NCBI GenBank assembly: GCA_004376465.1
Contig: SOJU01000102.1
Coordinates: 1-40,861 of the forward strand
Length of the DNA: 40,861 bases
From: Anaerolineales bacterium
GTDB taxonomy: Bacteria > Chloroflexota > Anaerolineae > Anaerolineales > E44-bin32
Direction of reading: 5' to 3'
The notes under the pieces were generated by a model, which saw nothing but the letters and a program-made list of their open reading frames with translations, did no database searches and had not been told where the DNA came from. Shown here one piece after another: positions 31,604 through 40,838 of this stretch (within the stretch, counting starts at the first letter, position 1; each line of letters begins with the position of its first letter). Both the position numbers and the translations under genes were made by a program.

Positions 31604-34600
31604 TCATCTCAGGGTTAGATCTGTAAAAACCTGTTTGTCCTGAAACGACTGCCGGGCGCGCTCGATGAAGAAATGCATCCGATTGAAGAAGTTGACCTCG
31701 CTTACGCCCGCATCAAGGTCCATGAAGAGCAAATTCAAGCCATGAAACTTATCCACCATTCTCTTAGCTACACCCTTGGCGGTCACCTGGTTGGCAATAC
31801 ATCCGAAAGGCTGTAAACAAAGCACATTATTGACGCCATCTTCAATCATGGTCCCAATCTCGCCAGCAATCAACCATCCTTCCCCATATTGATGAGAGAG
31901 CGACACAATCTTTTTGGCGTTCGCAGCAATCTCCCGGATTGAATGGTGGGAGCGATGATAGCGGAACTGATTCATGACCTCCCCCGATTTATTCAAAAAT
32001 GCTTTAGTATAAGGCTCTAAAACCCGCACTAACATCCATAATAGGTTCAATCGCTTTATATTCGATTTAATATGCACTCCAGGGCTCACGAACCAACCCA
32101 GGAAGAAATCCAATAACGAAGGAACGATCACTTCGTGCCCTTGTTCCATCAACCACTGGGCTACATGATTATTCGAAAAATTATTGTATTTAACATATAT
32201 CTCCCCCACGATGCCGACTTTAGGCAAATCACGATCAACTGTTTCTATAGCGTTGAAATCTGACACGACATCCTCAAGCGTTTTAAGGATTGATGCTTGG
32301 GTTAGTGGCAAGGTGCCCTCGTAAAGTGGGGCAAAATGCTTGTCTGTTAGCGCAAGCGCATCGCCAGAATTCACCTCCCTGCAAGCTGTCGCATAGTACA
32401 TATCTGAGATCGCGTCCGTATAAACTGCGCTCATAATTGCTTTATAGATATACTGCCTGTAGTTGAGATCGAAGCCGGGTTGTTCATACAGTTTTTTATT
32501 GGTTGTTAGTGCAACAATGGGGATGTCTTCATGCCCGGCCGAGATCAAGGCGCGTTTAAAGAGAGATGGATAACACGATGCCCGGCACTGCCCGCCTGTG
32601 GCAAACGAGCCCACAGCAATATCTGATAAATCATGCTTCCCTGATCGCAGTGCCTTAATGATGTCTCCAATGATGATAATCCCTGGATAACAGACTTCGT
32701 TGTTACAGTATTTAAGACCGATTTCAACGGATTCGGCGTCTGGAGGAGGCAGCCGTTCGATACGATAACCCAAATCCTTCAAGGGGCCAGAGACGGTTGG
32801 GTCGTTAAAATGTGAAAAGTGAACAGCAAGGATTTTTTTATCTCGGTCGCTTTCGTCATATATTTTTATCGTCTTTCGGGGAGTAATAACCCTGTCATCG
32901 CGGGCGATTTGAATGTCCATGGCTTCAACCATCGACCTGAGCCTCAATTTTGCAGATCCAGTGCTTTCAATCTCATCTATACGGACGACAGTAAGCCCTT
33001 TGCCGGAGGCAGCCAAAATGCTTTTCGCCTCATCGATGCTGATCGCATCCGGAGCACACGCAAATGAATTAAGCTGGACGACATCGATATCCTCTTGCTC
33101 GGCAGCCCAGTGAGCGGCGAAGAGGTATCTATTTATATATTCCCATTGAGTTAACAAGTGAGTGTTAGCGAGGGATGGATCTGGTCCCACAGGCACTGCA
33201 TCCTCTGTGATGATGTCCACTCCAAGGCTTGTTAGAATGTCAGGTATCTTATGGTTGATGTGCGGGTCTAAATGATACGGATGCCCCATCATCAGGACGA
33301 CCGGCCGGTCTTCCGCTCTTGCCTGGTCCAGGATTTGAGAACCGAAGTGGCGAACTTTCTGCTTAAATAATTTCTGGGTAGCAAGGGCGCGCTCAAACGC
33401 TCGGTGTATTGTTCTCCGGTTTACGCCCAACCCGGCAAGGTATTGAACGCATGCTTTTCTTAAGAGCCCAACATCGCCGAAAGTGATCGTGGGTTGATCC
33501 AAGGGAATGCCATACTTTTCTTCTGGATCAATCGCGCTTCGTACGACATCGGCATAACCAGAGACAATCGGGCAGTTGTAATGATTGGCGGCATCAGAAA
33601 ACTCTTTATTCTCGTAGAAAACCATCGGCAGGAAGATGCGATCCACGTCAGCCTCGATGAGATCAAAGATGTGACCGTGGACGAGTTTAGCCGGGAAGCA
33701 GATGTTGTCCGACATCACAGTCCCGGCGCCTTTCTCATAAAGGTCATTGCTGGAGGGGTTTGAGAGGTGTACCTTTAGCCCGCATTCGATGAAGAGTGTG
33801 TTCCAGAAGGGAAAATTCTCAAACATATTGAGCGCCCTGGGAATACCGATCGTAAGGAGCGGCACGCCTTTAGGGTTGTTTTCGCGATTAAAAAGAAGTT
33901 GGTATTTAAACTCGGGCAGACTGATTCCTTGGCGCTTCTTTTCACCCTGGTTCGTATAGATGCGTTCGCAGCGATTCCCGGTATAAAAGATATTCTGGTT
34001 TTGGAAAATCAGCTTGGTCACTGTGCACTGGTTTTCACACCCACTGCAGTGAATCAGCCGTTTCTGATAATCGACGGCAGCCTCGATGTTTGTAAACTCC
34101 CAGCAGGAGTTCGAAGAAGATCCGTTGTTCTTATAGCCATCCCGGGCCGTCAGGGAGGCTCCATAGGCGCCCATAAGTTCTGCAATATCGGGGAAGAGAA
34201 CCGGCTTACCAAGCAAATTTTCCATTGCTCTGTGGACCGCCGGATTGAGAAATGTGCCTCCCTGAACGACGATATGATCGCCTAAGACGGACGTATCGGT
34301 GATCTTGAGGACTTTATGGAGTGCATTCTTGATGACAGAATAAGCCAATCCGGCGGAGATATCATCCACTTTCGCAGCTTCTCGCAGAGCCTGCTTCACT
34401 CTCGAGTTCATAAAAACAGTGCAACGCGAACCCATATCGCATGGATTCTTCGCAGCGCAAGCCATTCGTGAAAACTCGGAAACGCCGTATTCCATTGAGC
34501 TGGCAAAAGCTTCGATAAAAGTCCCACATCCAGAGGAGCATGCTTCATTGATCTCAATATTCTGTATTTGTCCGTCGCGGACGAATATAGCTTTCATATC

Positions 34601-35896
34601 CTGCCCGCCAATATCGAGGATAAAAGACACCTCCGCATCGAAGGCTTTTGCTCCCCGGAAATGTGCAAGTGTCTCCACCATACCCCGATCAAAGCCAAAA
34701 GCCGTCCTGATTAGATCTTCACCATAGCCAGTGACCATGGTTTTGACGATTCTTGGGGATTGATCCACCTCAGAAAATAATTCTCGAAGTTGGGTTAGCC
34801 CTATCTGCGTCGCCTTGATTGAATTCCCTTTGTTGTTGGCATAGTAATCAAAGATCACCCGACCTACATCATCAATGAGAACAATTTTGGTTGTCGTCGA
34901 TCCGGAATCAACGCCTAAGAAGCAATCGCTTCCTTGAACCTGGTGGATATCTGCACGCGGAGTCCTTCGCCGCGTCCGGGTTTCTTCCCAGCGTTCCAGT
35001 TGAGACGCATCATTGAAAAGCGGCTCGAGCCTCCTCTGCCCCTGTCGAGATCGGCCGTTTGATTGGTTTAACTGTTCAATTAGCCCCGTCAGGTAAAACC
35101 CTCTCTCATCAGTCTTATCTGCAAGAGCCGCTCCAATCGCAGGGAGCAATTCCGATCTCTCCACCTCCAGAACGCAATCCGGGGTTAACTGGAGCACCTT
35201 CATAAAAGCGGTTTTTAGTGCAGGAAGAAAAGTAAGCGGACCCCCACTAAATATAAATAGCGGGTCCGGCGTGTGCCCACGGGAAAGTGTAGCCAGAGTC
35301 TGGTAAACAAGGGCGTGAAACACAGAGGCGGCGATATCCTCAAGCGGAATTTCACGGCTCAACAGGTTCTGCACATCGGTTTTTGCGAAAACTCCGCAAC
35401 GAGAAGCCATCGGGTATAGAGTCGTGTGCTGTTCAGCGAGGTGATTTAATTCAAGCACCGATATATGTAAAAGCGACCCCATCTCATCGATAAATGCCCC
35501 GGTACCGCCAGCGCAAGCCCCATTCATGCGAATGTCCGGAATCCCATCGCTTCCGAAAAAGATCATTTTTGCATCTTCGCCCCCGATATCAATTAACGTC
35601 TTGACCTCAGGGTAAAGTTGCTTTACGACCTCTGCGGAAGCGACCACTTCCTGGATAAAGGGGAGTTTATATTGCTCGGTAATTCCCATCCCTGCCGAGC
35701 CGGTGACGAGGAGGTTTACCTGAATATCTCCAAGAACCTTGCGCGCTTCCTCGAGGATATTGAGCAAGGTTTTGTCGATCTTTGCTTTATGGCGCTGATA
35801 GGCAGAGAAGCGAAGATCGTCGTTTTGGCCAAGAATGGCGACCTTGGCTGTTGTTGAACCGATATCAATCCCCATACGCAAAGGAACTCGGGTCAC
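31604..35896 (-). CDS. Giant 2-hydroxyacyl-CoA dehydratase-type activase fusion
   Basis: The product of about 1430 residues carries two ASKHA/BcrAD-BadFG activase domains in tandem, then DUF2229 and a HgdB-like dehydratase D-component domain. Domain 1 shows GIDIGSTTAKVAI, DIGGEDAKM and the cluster-binding Cys in NGACAGGTGAF; domain 2 shows GVDSGSTTTKIVLI, DIGGQDMKAIF and NEACSSGCGTF. The DUF2229 part begins near TIGIPRALNMFENFPFWNTL. Activases use ATP to push electrons to very low potential onto partner iron-sulfur enzymes. The start is GTG 35896 with GGAGG seven bases upstream; an ATG lies seven codons further in. No separate dehydratase subunits are nearby, so its target, or whether it is self-contained, is unclear. 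Confidence 0.88.
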   Translation of the reverse strand: MTRVPLRMGIDIGSTTAKVAILGQNDDLRFSAYQRHKAKIDKTLLNILEEARKVLGDIQVNLLVTGSAGMGITEQYKLPFIQEVVASAEVVKQLYPEVKTLIDIGGEDAKMIFFGSDGIPDIRMNGACAGGTGAFIDEMGSLLHISVLELNHLAEQHTTLYPMASRCGVFAKTDVQNLLSREIPLEDIAASVFHALVYQTLATLSRGHTPDPLFIFSGGPLTFLPALKTAFMKVLQLTPDCVLEVERSELLPAIGAALADKTDERGFYLTGLIEQLNQSNGRSRQGQRRLEPLFNDASQLERWEETRTRRRTPRADIHQVQGSDCFLGVDSGSTTTKIVLIDDVGRVIFDYYANNKGNSIKATQIGLTQLRELFSEVDQSPRIVKTMVTGYGEDLIRTAFGFDRGMVETLAHFRGAKAFDAEVSFILDIGGQDMKAIFVRDGQIQNIEINEACSSGCGTFIEAFASSMEYGVSEFSRMACAAKNPCDMGSRCTVFMNSRVKQALREAAKVDDISAGLAYSVIKNALHKVLKITDTSVLGDHIVVQGGTFLNPAVHRAMENLLGKPVLFPDIAELMGAYGASLTARDGYKNNGSSSNSCWEFTNIEAAVDYQKRLIHCSGCENQCTVTKLIFQNQNIFYTGNRCERIYTNQGEKKRQGISLPEFKYQLLFNRENNPKGVPLLTIGIPRALNMFENFPFWNTLFIECGLKVHLSNPSSNDLYEKGAGTVMSDNICFPAKLVHGHIFDLIEADVDRIFLPMVFYENKEFSDAANHYNCPIVSGYADVVRSAIDPEEKYGIPLDQPTITFGDVGLLRKACVQYLAGLGVNRRTIHRAFERALATQKLFKQKVRHFGSQILDQARAEDRPVVLMMGHPYHLDPHINHKIPDILTSLGVDIITEDAVPVGPDPSLANTHLLTQWEYINRYLFAAHWAAEQEDIDVVQLNSFACAPDAISIDEAKSILAASGKGLTVVRIDEIESTGSAKLRLRSMVEAMDIQIARDDRVITPRKTIKIYDESDRDKKILAVHFSHFNDPTVSGPLKDLGYRIERLPPPDAESVEIGLKYCNNEVCYPGIIIIGDIIKALRSGKHDLSDIAVGSFATGGQCRASCYPSLFKRALISAGHEDIPIVALTTNKKLYEQPGFDLNYRQYIYKAIMSAVYTDAISDMYYATACREVNSGDALALTDKHFAPLYEGTLPLTQASILKTLEDVVSDFNAIETVDRDLPKVGIVGEIYVKYNNFSNNHVAQWLMEQGHEVIVPSLLDFFLGWFVSPGVHIKSNIKRLNLLWMLVRVLEPYTKAFLNKSGEVMNQFRYHRSHHSIREIAANAKKIVSLSHQYGEGWLIAGEIGTMIEDGVNNVLCLQPFGCIANQVTAKGVAKRMVDKFHGLNLLFMDLDAGVSEVNFFNRMHFFIERARQSFQDKQVFTDLTLR

Positions 35897-35911
35897 TTGA
35901 CTGGCCTCCAC

Positions 35912-36285
35912 CGGTCATCGGCTTACGTAATGATACCCTTTTTTATTCTATATCCAAATATCGCGAGTATGGATGCTATGCTGCAATAATTATATCTTTA
36001 TCACCATTTTTTAAAATAAAAAGCTCGGGCCCATAGAAAAGGTAACGTCCAGGGGATGCACAATGTGACGGTTTGCGACATGATGAAGGAAAGAATTTAT
36101 TTTGCAACTTTCTTGTTTTCAGAACTCTTGAGGATTCCAAACAGGTGTATAAGATGCCAGGTCTTGCTTGATCTACGATAGGCGTAATTCAAGCGATAGT
36201 TCAAATGGAGAGATCGCCAAATTCGGATTGGTTAATTCCTATCCGGTTCTGGCAGTACATCCACTGTAAAGTAACCAGGGTTTAA
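35912..36285. other. AT-rich intergenic gap
   Basis: This stretch between the activase gene and the cytochrome terminator is visibly more AT-rich than its surroundings, especially 35930-36020. It should contain the activase promoter on the minus strand; I saw TATAGAAT-like candidates but no matching -35. No gene or RNA was recognised. Confidence 0.4.
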
Positions 36286-36324
36286 ACACAAAAAACCGCC
36301 CCCGATTTTATCTTGGAGACGGTT
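36286..36324 (-). terminator. Intrinsic terminator of the cytochrome operon
   Basis: On the minus strand AACCGTCTCC and GGGGGCGGTT pair over 10 bp (two G-U pairs) around an 11-base loop, and TTTTTTGTG-type T-tract follows. It lies 27 bases beyond the octaheme cytochrome stop. Confidence 0.85.
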
Positions 36325-36351
36325 TCTCACTATAGTGTTAGATTGTTGTCC

Positions 36352-37668
36352 CTATTCAATCGCGCCTGTTTCGATTCTCAGGTTGTAGATTTCTTCCAGC
36401 CTGTATATATCCTGCATAAGATCGAAGAACCCGTGCCAGTGGGCCCAATCTGGCCCACCCATCAAGGCGCCTTGACGGGCACGGCGACCTTCGTGGTGCC
36501 ATAGGTAGTAGTAGGTGATCTGGAATTCATCTTTCCAGGGGTTGTCTTTAAGCAAACCCAGTTCTGCTAACTCAGCACGCATTGCCTCAGCGGGTGCAAA
36601 ATAGGCTTCGTTGTAGAGCCGAACCGCATTGTCGCCGCTCTCTAAGAATCCTTCGTAGAGTGTCGATGAATGGCATTCGCTGCAGACCGCTTCCATTAAC
36701 TCGCGGCCGGCTTCACCATCACCGTAGTACATATCCATCACGTCAGCTTCAGTGCGGACTTTAGATTCTTTTGCCCAAAGATTCCAATAGAGACGTTCTG
36801 TTACATTGTGCGTGACCTCAAGGTCGCCGATACCGCTCATGTGACAGGTCGCGCAAGTGGGCGCGCGGTAATCACCAGGTTCCCACTCGCCGGGAGCGCG
36901 ATCCCAAATCCAATCTTCACCTTCTGCAGCGTAGATCTGTCCATGTTTACTGTTTTCATAAATTTCAATATCTGGATGATCGGGTCCCAAGTGGCAACTT
37001 GCACAAGCCTCAGGCTTGCGAGCCTCGGCAATATCAAAGCTATGACGAGTGTGGCAGACTGCGCAGTTACCTACGTCGCCATCGGGGTAAATGTTGCCGA
37101 TACCTGAAGAGGGGTAAGTCTCCGCACCGGGGTGTCCACTTTCGTCAACCACAAACTCGACCCCGTGACACTGGAAACAGCCGGTTTCATTGGAAGAACC
37201 GCTGAATTCTGGGTGGTTCTGGCCCTCATGAACGTGAATCAATGTTTGCATCGAGTCCTTAGCGATGACCTGAAGGCCGGCGCGGTAATGTCCACTGGCG
37301 TAGAACTGAGTAACTTGATCCTCATGACATTCGCTACACACAGAGGGTGGAACCAGCATAGATACGGTCACCGTTAAATCTTCGTGACCTTCAACATTTT
37401 CCAAGGCCATGGGCGAATCGGCATCTACCTCGTGACAGTCAATACAGCTGACAGCTTCATCGGCATGCGCGCTGCCGTCCCAGTCTGCGGCAATGCCGGT
37501 GGTTTCTGTTGCATGGCATTCAACGCATCCCTTGGCTTCCTCGGAAAGGTCCGCAGTTGAGAGTGTATCTTCCTCAGGAGGAAGAGCAGATTGCCCGCTG
37601 CAAGAAGCTAATGCAAAACCAACCACAATAGAGGCAGGGATGAGCACGAACCGCATAAAATCTTTCAT
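36352..37668 (-). CDS. Octaheme HAO-like cytochrome c lipoprotein
   Basis: This 438-residue exported cytochrome has eight CxxCH motifs, at about 48, 75, 111, 164, 202, 222, 272 and 329, and a lipoprotein signal with Cys23 (FALASC). The spacing and the C-terminal stretch YYYLWHHEGRRARQGALMGG followed by PDWAHWHGFF identify the hydroxylamine oxidoreductase-like octaheme family. Members beside a NrfH/NapC-type partner generally act reductively, turning nitrite or hydroxylamine into ammonium or hydroxylamine, rather than oxidising hydroxylamine. Whether the cross-linking tyrosine of true HAO is present needs an alignment. AGAGGTGAATA precedes the ATG. The tetraheme gene lies 41 bases upstream in the same operon. 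Confidence 0.88.
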   Translation of the reverse strand: MKDFMRFVLIPASIVVGFALASCSGQSALPPEEDTLSTADLSEEAKGCVECHATETTGIAADWDGSAHADEAVSCIDCHEVDADSPMALENVEGHEDLTVTVSMLVPPSVCSECHEDQVTQFYASGHYRAGLQVIAKDSMQTLIHVHEGQNHPEFSGSSNETGCFQCHGVEFVVDESGHPGAETYPSSGIGNIYPDGDVGNCAVCHTRHSFDIAEARKPEACASCHLGPDHPDIEIYENSKHGQIYAAEGEDWIWDRAPGEWEPGDYRAPTCATCHMSGIGDLEVTHNVTERLYWNLWAKESKVRTEADVMDMYYGDGEAGRELMEAVCSECHSSTLYEGFLESGDNAVRLYNEAYFAPAEAMRAELAELGLLKDNPWKDEFQITYYYLWHHEGRRARQGALMGGPDWAHWHGFFDLMQDIYRLEEIYNLRIETGAIE

Positions 37669-37709
37669 TATTCACCTCTCTCAATACAGTGTTGTAGACC
37701 GATAATCAT

Positions 37710-38249
37710 CTAGCCGTCGGATCGATATTTGTTTTGAAGCAGGTATTTATTGAGATTCGAATGTCCAACTTCCTCATGGCAGTTTACACATTTGGAATCG
37801 GTCACACCTTCGAAATAGTTGTTGTGAACTTTTTTATCCTGCGTGGCTGCTTCCAGGTTGCGATGACAGGTGAGGCAACCAGAATCGTAAACATATTCCT
37901 CGTTCTTAAGACGTAATGCTTGCCAGTCATGGGTAGAAGTATCTGTAGTAAGCGTTACCCAAGTGTCATGTGTGCCCGATTTAGCTTTACCAATAAAGTG
38001 GGTGAATACATTTTCATGGGAGACATGGCAATCCGTGCAGGCGGCCATAATTCCCCGCGGATTGTTGCCGCCATGGATGGAGGCTCGATAGGATGCGACC
38101 ATTGGCTCCATCGAGTGACATATGCTACAAAAATCAGCGCGCGATGAAATCTCAATACCCGTTTCAAGAGCCATCCAGGAGACGACGATAAGGACGAATA
38201 AGGATGCAGGGATACCTAGCCAGTAGAGGGCTTTTTTCCTTTTTTCCAT
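37710..38249 (-). CDS. NapC/NrfH-type tetraheme quinol dehydrogenase
   Basis: With the start at ATG 38249 (GAGGTGAAA upstream) the product is 179 residues. One N-terminal membrane anchor (about 7-27, LYWLGIPASLFVLIVVSWMA) is followed by four CxxCH motifs at 41, 71, 125 and 154. The first reads FCSICHSMEPM, the NapC/NirT/NrfH signature. The family takes electrons from menaquinol and passes them to a partner outside the membrane; here that is the octaheme lipoprotein encoded next. An upstream in-frame ATG at 38270 is less likely. It heads the two-gene cytochrome operon, divergent from thrS. Confidence 0.9.
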   Translation of the reverse strand: MEKRKKALYWLGIPASLFVLIVVSWMALETGIEISSRADFCSICHSMEPMVASYRASIHGGNNPRGIMAACTDCHVSHENVFTHFIGKAKSGTHDTWVTLTTDTSTHDWQALRLKNEEYVYDSGCLTCHRNLEAATQDKKVHNNYFEGVTDSKCVNCHEEVGHSNLNKYLLQNKYRSDG

Positions 38250-38559
38250 TTTCACCTCGACTTTCGCCATCGGTCTTGAAGACATCCGCCGGGGGGCATG
38301 CTGCCGTTAGAAATTCCAGCGTCTCGACCGCTCACCATCGTTAGAATTTCACGACGCATCCCCGGTCGCGAGAGGTTGGGCATCTACCCGTTTATCATTC
38401 ATGTTTTGAAAAATAAGCGATATACATTTTAGGGATTGTACCTATTTACACAAATGAGCAGATCCATCAAACCGATTTTGCTTTTATCTGGAAGGGAATC
38501 TTTTTCCAATATTACCCATCATCTCTGCATCGGCTCAATAACTTTTTAAAACGATATTA
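38250..38559. other. Divergent upstream region of the cytochrome operon
   Basis: These roughly 310 bases carry the cytochrome promoter on the minus strand, which I could not identify. No FNR-type palindrome (TTGAT-N4-ATCAA) was found, although anaerobic control would be expected. Nothing else is evident. Confidence 0.35.
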
Positions 38560-38587
38560 TTGACAATCGATAGCGTCCAGTTATAAT
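38560..38587 (+). promoter_or_regulatory. Promoter of the thrS transcript
   Basis: TTGACA (38560-38565) and TATAAT (38582-38587) are both perfect consensus, with a 16-base spacer. Transcription would start near 38594, just before the T-box leader. Confidence 0.85.
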
Positions 38588-38606
38588 GAAGTCCAACAGA
38601 ATACCC

Positions 38607-38855
38607 TAAACGCAAGGACCGGGACGAGTAGTCGGAATCAGATCTGACAGGGAATGGGGACCTTGGATTGAGAGTCCCCACCAGAAATGAGCCAGCGAAT
38701 ACCACCCGCGAGCGGAAACCGGAAAGGCCAATAATCGGCCGAGTATGGCGAACGGAGCAGCACCGTTAGCAGCTGTCAGAGATGACCCTAGCAGGGTCAA
38801 TCTGGGTGGAACCGTGTGAGTTTATGCTCCCGCCCCAGAGGGTGGGGGCGTTTTG
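38607..38855 (+). promoter_or_regulatory. T-box riboswitch leader of thrS (threonine)
   Basis: The leader contains the near-invariant T-box sequence AATCTGGGTGGAACCGTG (38799-38816). Stem I opens with GGGACGAGTA (AGTA is the loop E strand opposite the specifier) and its distal hairpin is GGGGAC/GTCCCC (38656-38678). On the 3' side GAATACCA (38697-38704) offers ACC, a threonine codon, as specifier, matching the downstream gene. A terminator hairpin CGCCCC/GGGGCG with TTTT (38831-38854) ends the leader. Uncharged tRNA-Thr should pair with the specifier and the T-box, favour the antiterminator and allow thrS transcription. Confidence 0.93.
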
Positions 38856-38887
38856 TATTAAGAGTGGAAGGTTGAAGGAGGTTTGAG

Positions 38888-40681
38888 ATGGCAAAAGGTA
38901 GGAAGGCACATTATGAGGAATCGGAGTTGTACCGCATCCGTCACTCCACGGCACACATCATGGCCCAGGCCGTGATGGAGATGTTCCCGGGAGAGGCGAA
39001 GATCGCCATTGGCCCCCCGATTGAGGACGGCTTTTACTATGACTTCGATCTGCCGCGCCCGCTAACCCCGGAGGATCTCGAGAGCGTCGAAGCGAGGATG
39101 TTGGAAATCATCGCCGGCGATTTCGAATTCCAGCGTGAGGTTTTGTCCGCAGAAGAAGCTCAAGAACGGTTCACCGATCAACCGTATAAAATCGAACTCA
39201 TCGAAGGTCTTGATGCCGGAGGGATGGATGAATACGGTGAGCCGATCGAAGAGAAGCCGGAGATATCCATCTATACGCATGATATCTTCACGGACCTCTG
39301 CCGCGGACCACATGTAGAGAGCACCAAAAAAATTAATCCAAAAGCCGTCAAGCTGCTCAATGTCGCCGGTGCCTACTGGCGCGGAGATGAGAAACGTCCC
39401 ATGCTGCAGCGCATCTATGGCACGGCGTGGGCGTCAGCAGACGAGCTTGACCAGTACCTCTGGCGGCTGGAAGAGGCGAAGAAGCGCGATCACCGCCGCT
39501 TGGGTAAGGAACTCGATCTCTACAGCGTGAGCGATGCGGTTGGTCCAGGATTGATCCTGTGGCATCCGAAGGGTGGCATGGTGCGCAAACTCGCCGAAGA
39601 CTTCGCCCACGAAGAACACGAACGGGGAGGGTATGAGTTCGTTTACTCACCCCATATCGGAAAAGCACAACTATGGGAGACGAGCGGTCATCTCGACTGG
39701 TATAAAGACGGGATGTACGCACCGCTGGATATTGAAGGGCAGCAGTATTACCTGAAACCGATGAATTGCCCCTTCCACGTCCAAATCTACAAGAGTCACA
39801 CGCGCTCGTATCGTGATCTTCCTCTGCGCTACGCCGAGTGGGGGACAGTGTATCGCTACGAGCGGAGCGGCGTTCTTCATGGCCTGCTGCGTGTCCGCGG
39901 TTTCACTCAGGATGACGCGCACCTTTTCTGCCGGCCGGACCAGATGCCGGAGGAGATCGACCGAGTTCTCGATTTCAGTCTGAATATCCTACGCGCTTTC
40001 GGCTTTGAGAATTTTCAGGCTTATCTCTCTACGCGGAATCCTGAAAAGGCAGCGGGGAAACCAGAAGATTGGGAAGCACCAACCGAGGCGCTTCGCAATT
40101 CACTCGAACGCGTCGGGGTCCCCTATGAGATCGATGAGGGTGAAGCCGTTTTCTACGGTCCGAAGATCGATTTAAAGTTGAACGACGCTCTCGGACGGGA
40201 ATGGCAGCTGACTACGATCCAGTTCGACTTCATTCTCCCTGACCGTTTTGATATGGCTTACATTGGCGAGGATGGCCAGGAACATCGACCCTATATGATC
40301 CATCGCGCCTTATTCGGTTCCATGGAACGATTCATGGGGGTGTTGATTGAACACTTCGCTGGGGCATTCCCCACATGGCTGGCGCCGATCCAGGCGACTT
40401 TGATCCCGATCGCGGACCGGCACGTTGAGTACGCCGAAAAGGTAGGAGCTCAATTACGGGAGGCCGGTGTGCGAGTTGATGTTGATCAACGCAGCGAGCG
40501 GATGAATGCCAAGATCCGCGATGCTCAGCTCCAGAAGATCCCCTATATGCTTGTCGTCGGGGATCGTGAAGCGGAAGCCGAGCAGGTTGCCGTGCGGATG
40601 CGTTCAGGAGAGGACCTGGGGGCATTGTCGATTGAAGCCTTCCTCGAGCGATTGACTGCCGAGGTCCTGGAACATAAGTAG
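38888..40681 (+). CDS. thrS: Threonyl-tRNA synthetase lacking the TGS domain
   Basis: This 597-residue class II synthetase charges tRNA-Thr. The editing domain begins almost at once (RIRHSTAHIMAQAVMEMFPG, near 17-36, with the HxxxH pair) and includes the second metal site TDLCRGPHV. The catalytic core has motif 2 (YRYERSGVLHGLLRVRGFTQDDAH) and zinc ligands in MNCPFH and the following His. Motif 3 lies near HRALFGSMERF. The C-terminal anticodon-binding domain starts near PTWLAPIQATLIPI. The roughly 60-residue N-terminal TGS domain of longer enzymes is absent, as in several other bacteria. AGGAGG precedes the ATG at 38888. Expression is governed by the T-box leader. Confidence 0.97.
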   Translation: MAKGRKAHYEESELYRIRHSTAHIMAQAVMEMFPGEAKIAIGPPIEDGFYYDFDLPRPLTPEDLESVEARMLEIIAGDFEFQREVLSAEEAQERFTDQPYKIELIEGLDAGGMDEYGEPIEEKPEISIYTHDIFTDLCRGPHVESTKKINPKAVKLLNVAGAYWRGDEKRPMLQRIYGTAWASADELDQYLWRLEEAKKRDHRRLGKELDLYSVSDAVGPGLILWHPKGGMVRKLAEDFAHEEHERGGYEFVYSPHIGKAQLWETSGHLDWYKDGMYAPLDIEGQQYYLKPMNCPFHVQIYKSHTRSYRDLPLRYAEWGTVYRYERSGVLHGLLRVRGFTQDDAHLFCRPDQMPEEIDRVLDFSLNILRAFGFENFQAYLSTRNPEKAAGKPEDWEAPTEALRNSLERVGVPYEIDEGEAVFYGPKIDLKLNDALGREWQLTTIQFDFILPDRFDMAYIGEDGQEHRPYMIHRALFGSMERFMGVLIEHFAGAFPTWLAPIQATLIPIADRHVEYAEKVGAQLREAGVRVDVDQRSERMNAKIRDAQLQKIPYMLVVGDREAEAEQVAVRMRSGEDLGALSIEAFLERLTAEVLEHK

Positions 40682-40702
40682 ATCTGGCAAACCTACGAGC
40701 GT

Positions 40703-40740
40703 AAGTGGATCGGTGGGCGATTCCATCGATCCACTTCTTT
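40703..40740 (+). terminator. Intrinsic terminator of thrS
   Basis: AAGTGGATCG and CGATCCACTT form a perfect 10-bp stem with a 14-base loop, followed by CTTT. It lies 22 bases after the thrS stop. Confidence 0.75.
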
Positions 40741-40787
40741 AATCGGGCGCATCTTACCGGCATCGTCACTCTGGGATGCTGGGGGCA

Positions 40788-40816
40788 GTGACATCTGCGC
40801 GTTTGCTGGTTATAAT
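40788..40816 (+). promoter_or_regulatory. Promoter of the last, truncated gene
   Basis: GTGACA (40788-40793) and TATAAT (40811-40816) are separated by exactly 17 bases. The predicted start is about 17 bases before the ATG at 40839, with AAGGTG between. Confidence 0.7.
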
Positions 40817-40838
40817 TCTAGACCTAAGGTGTCCAATT

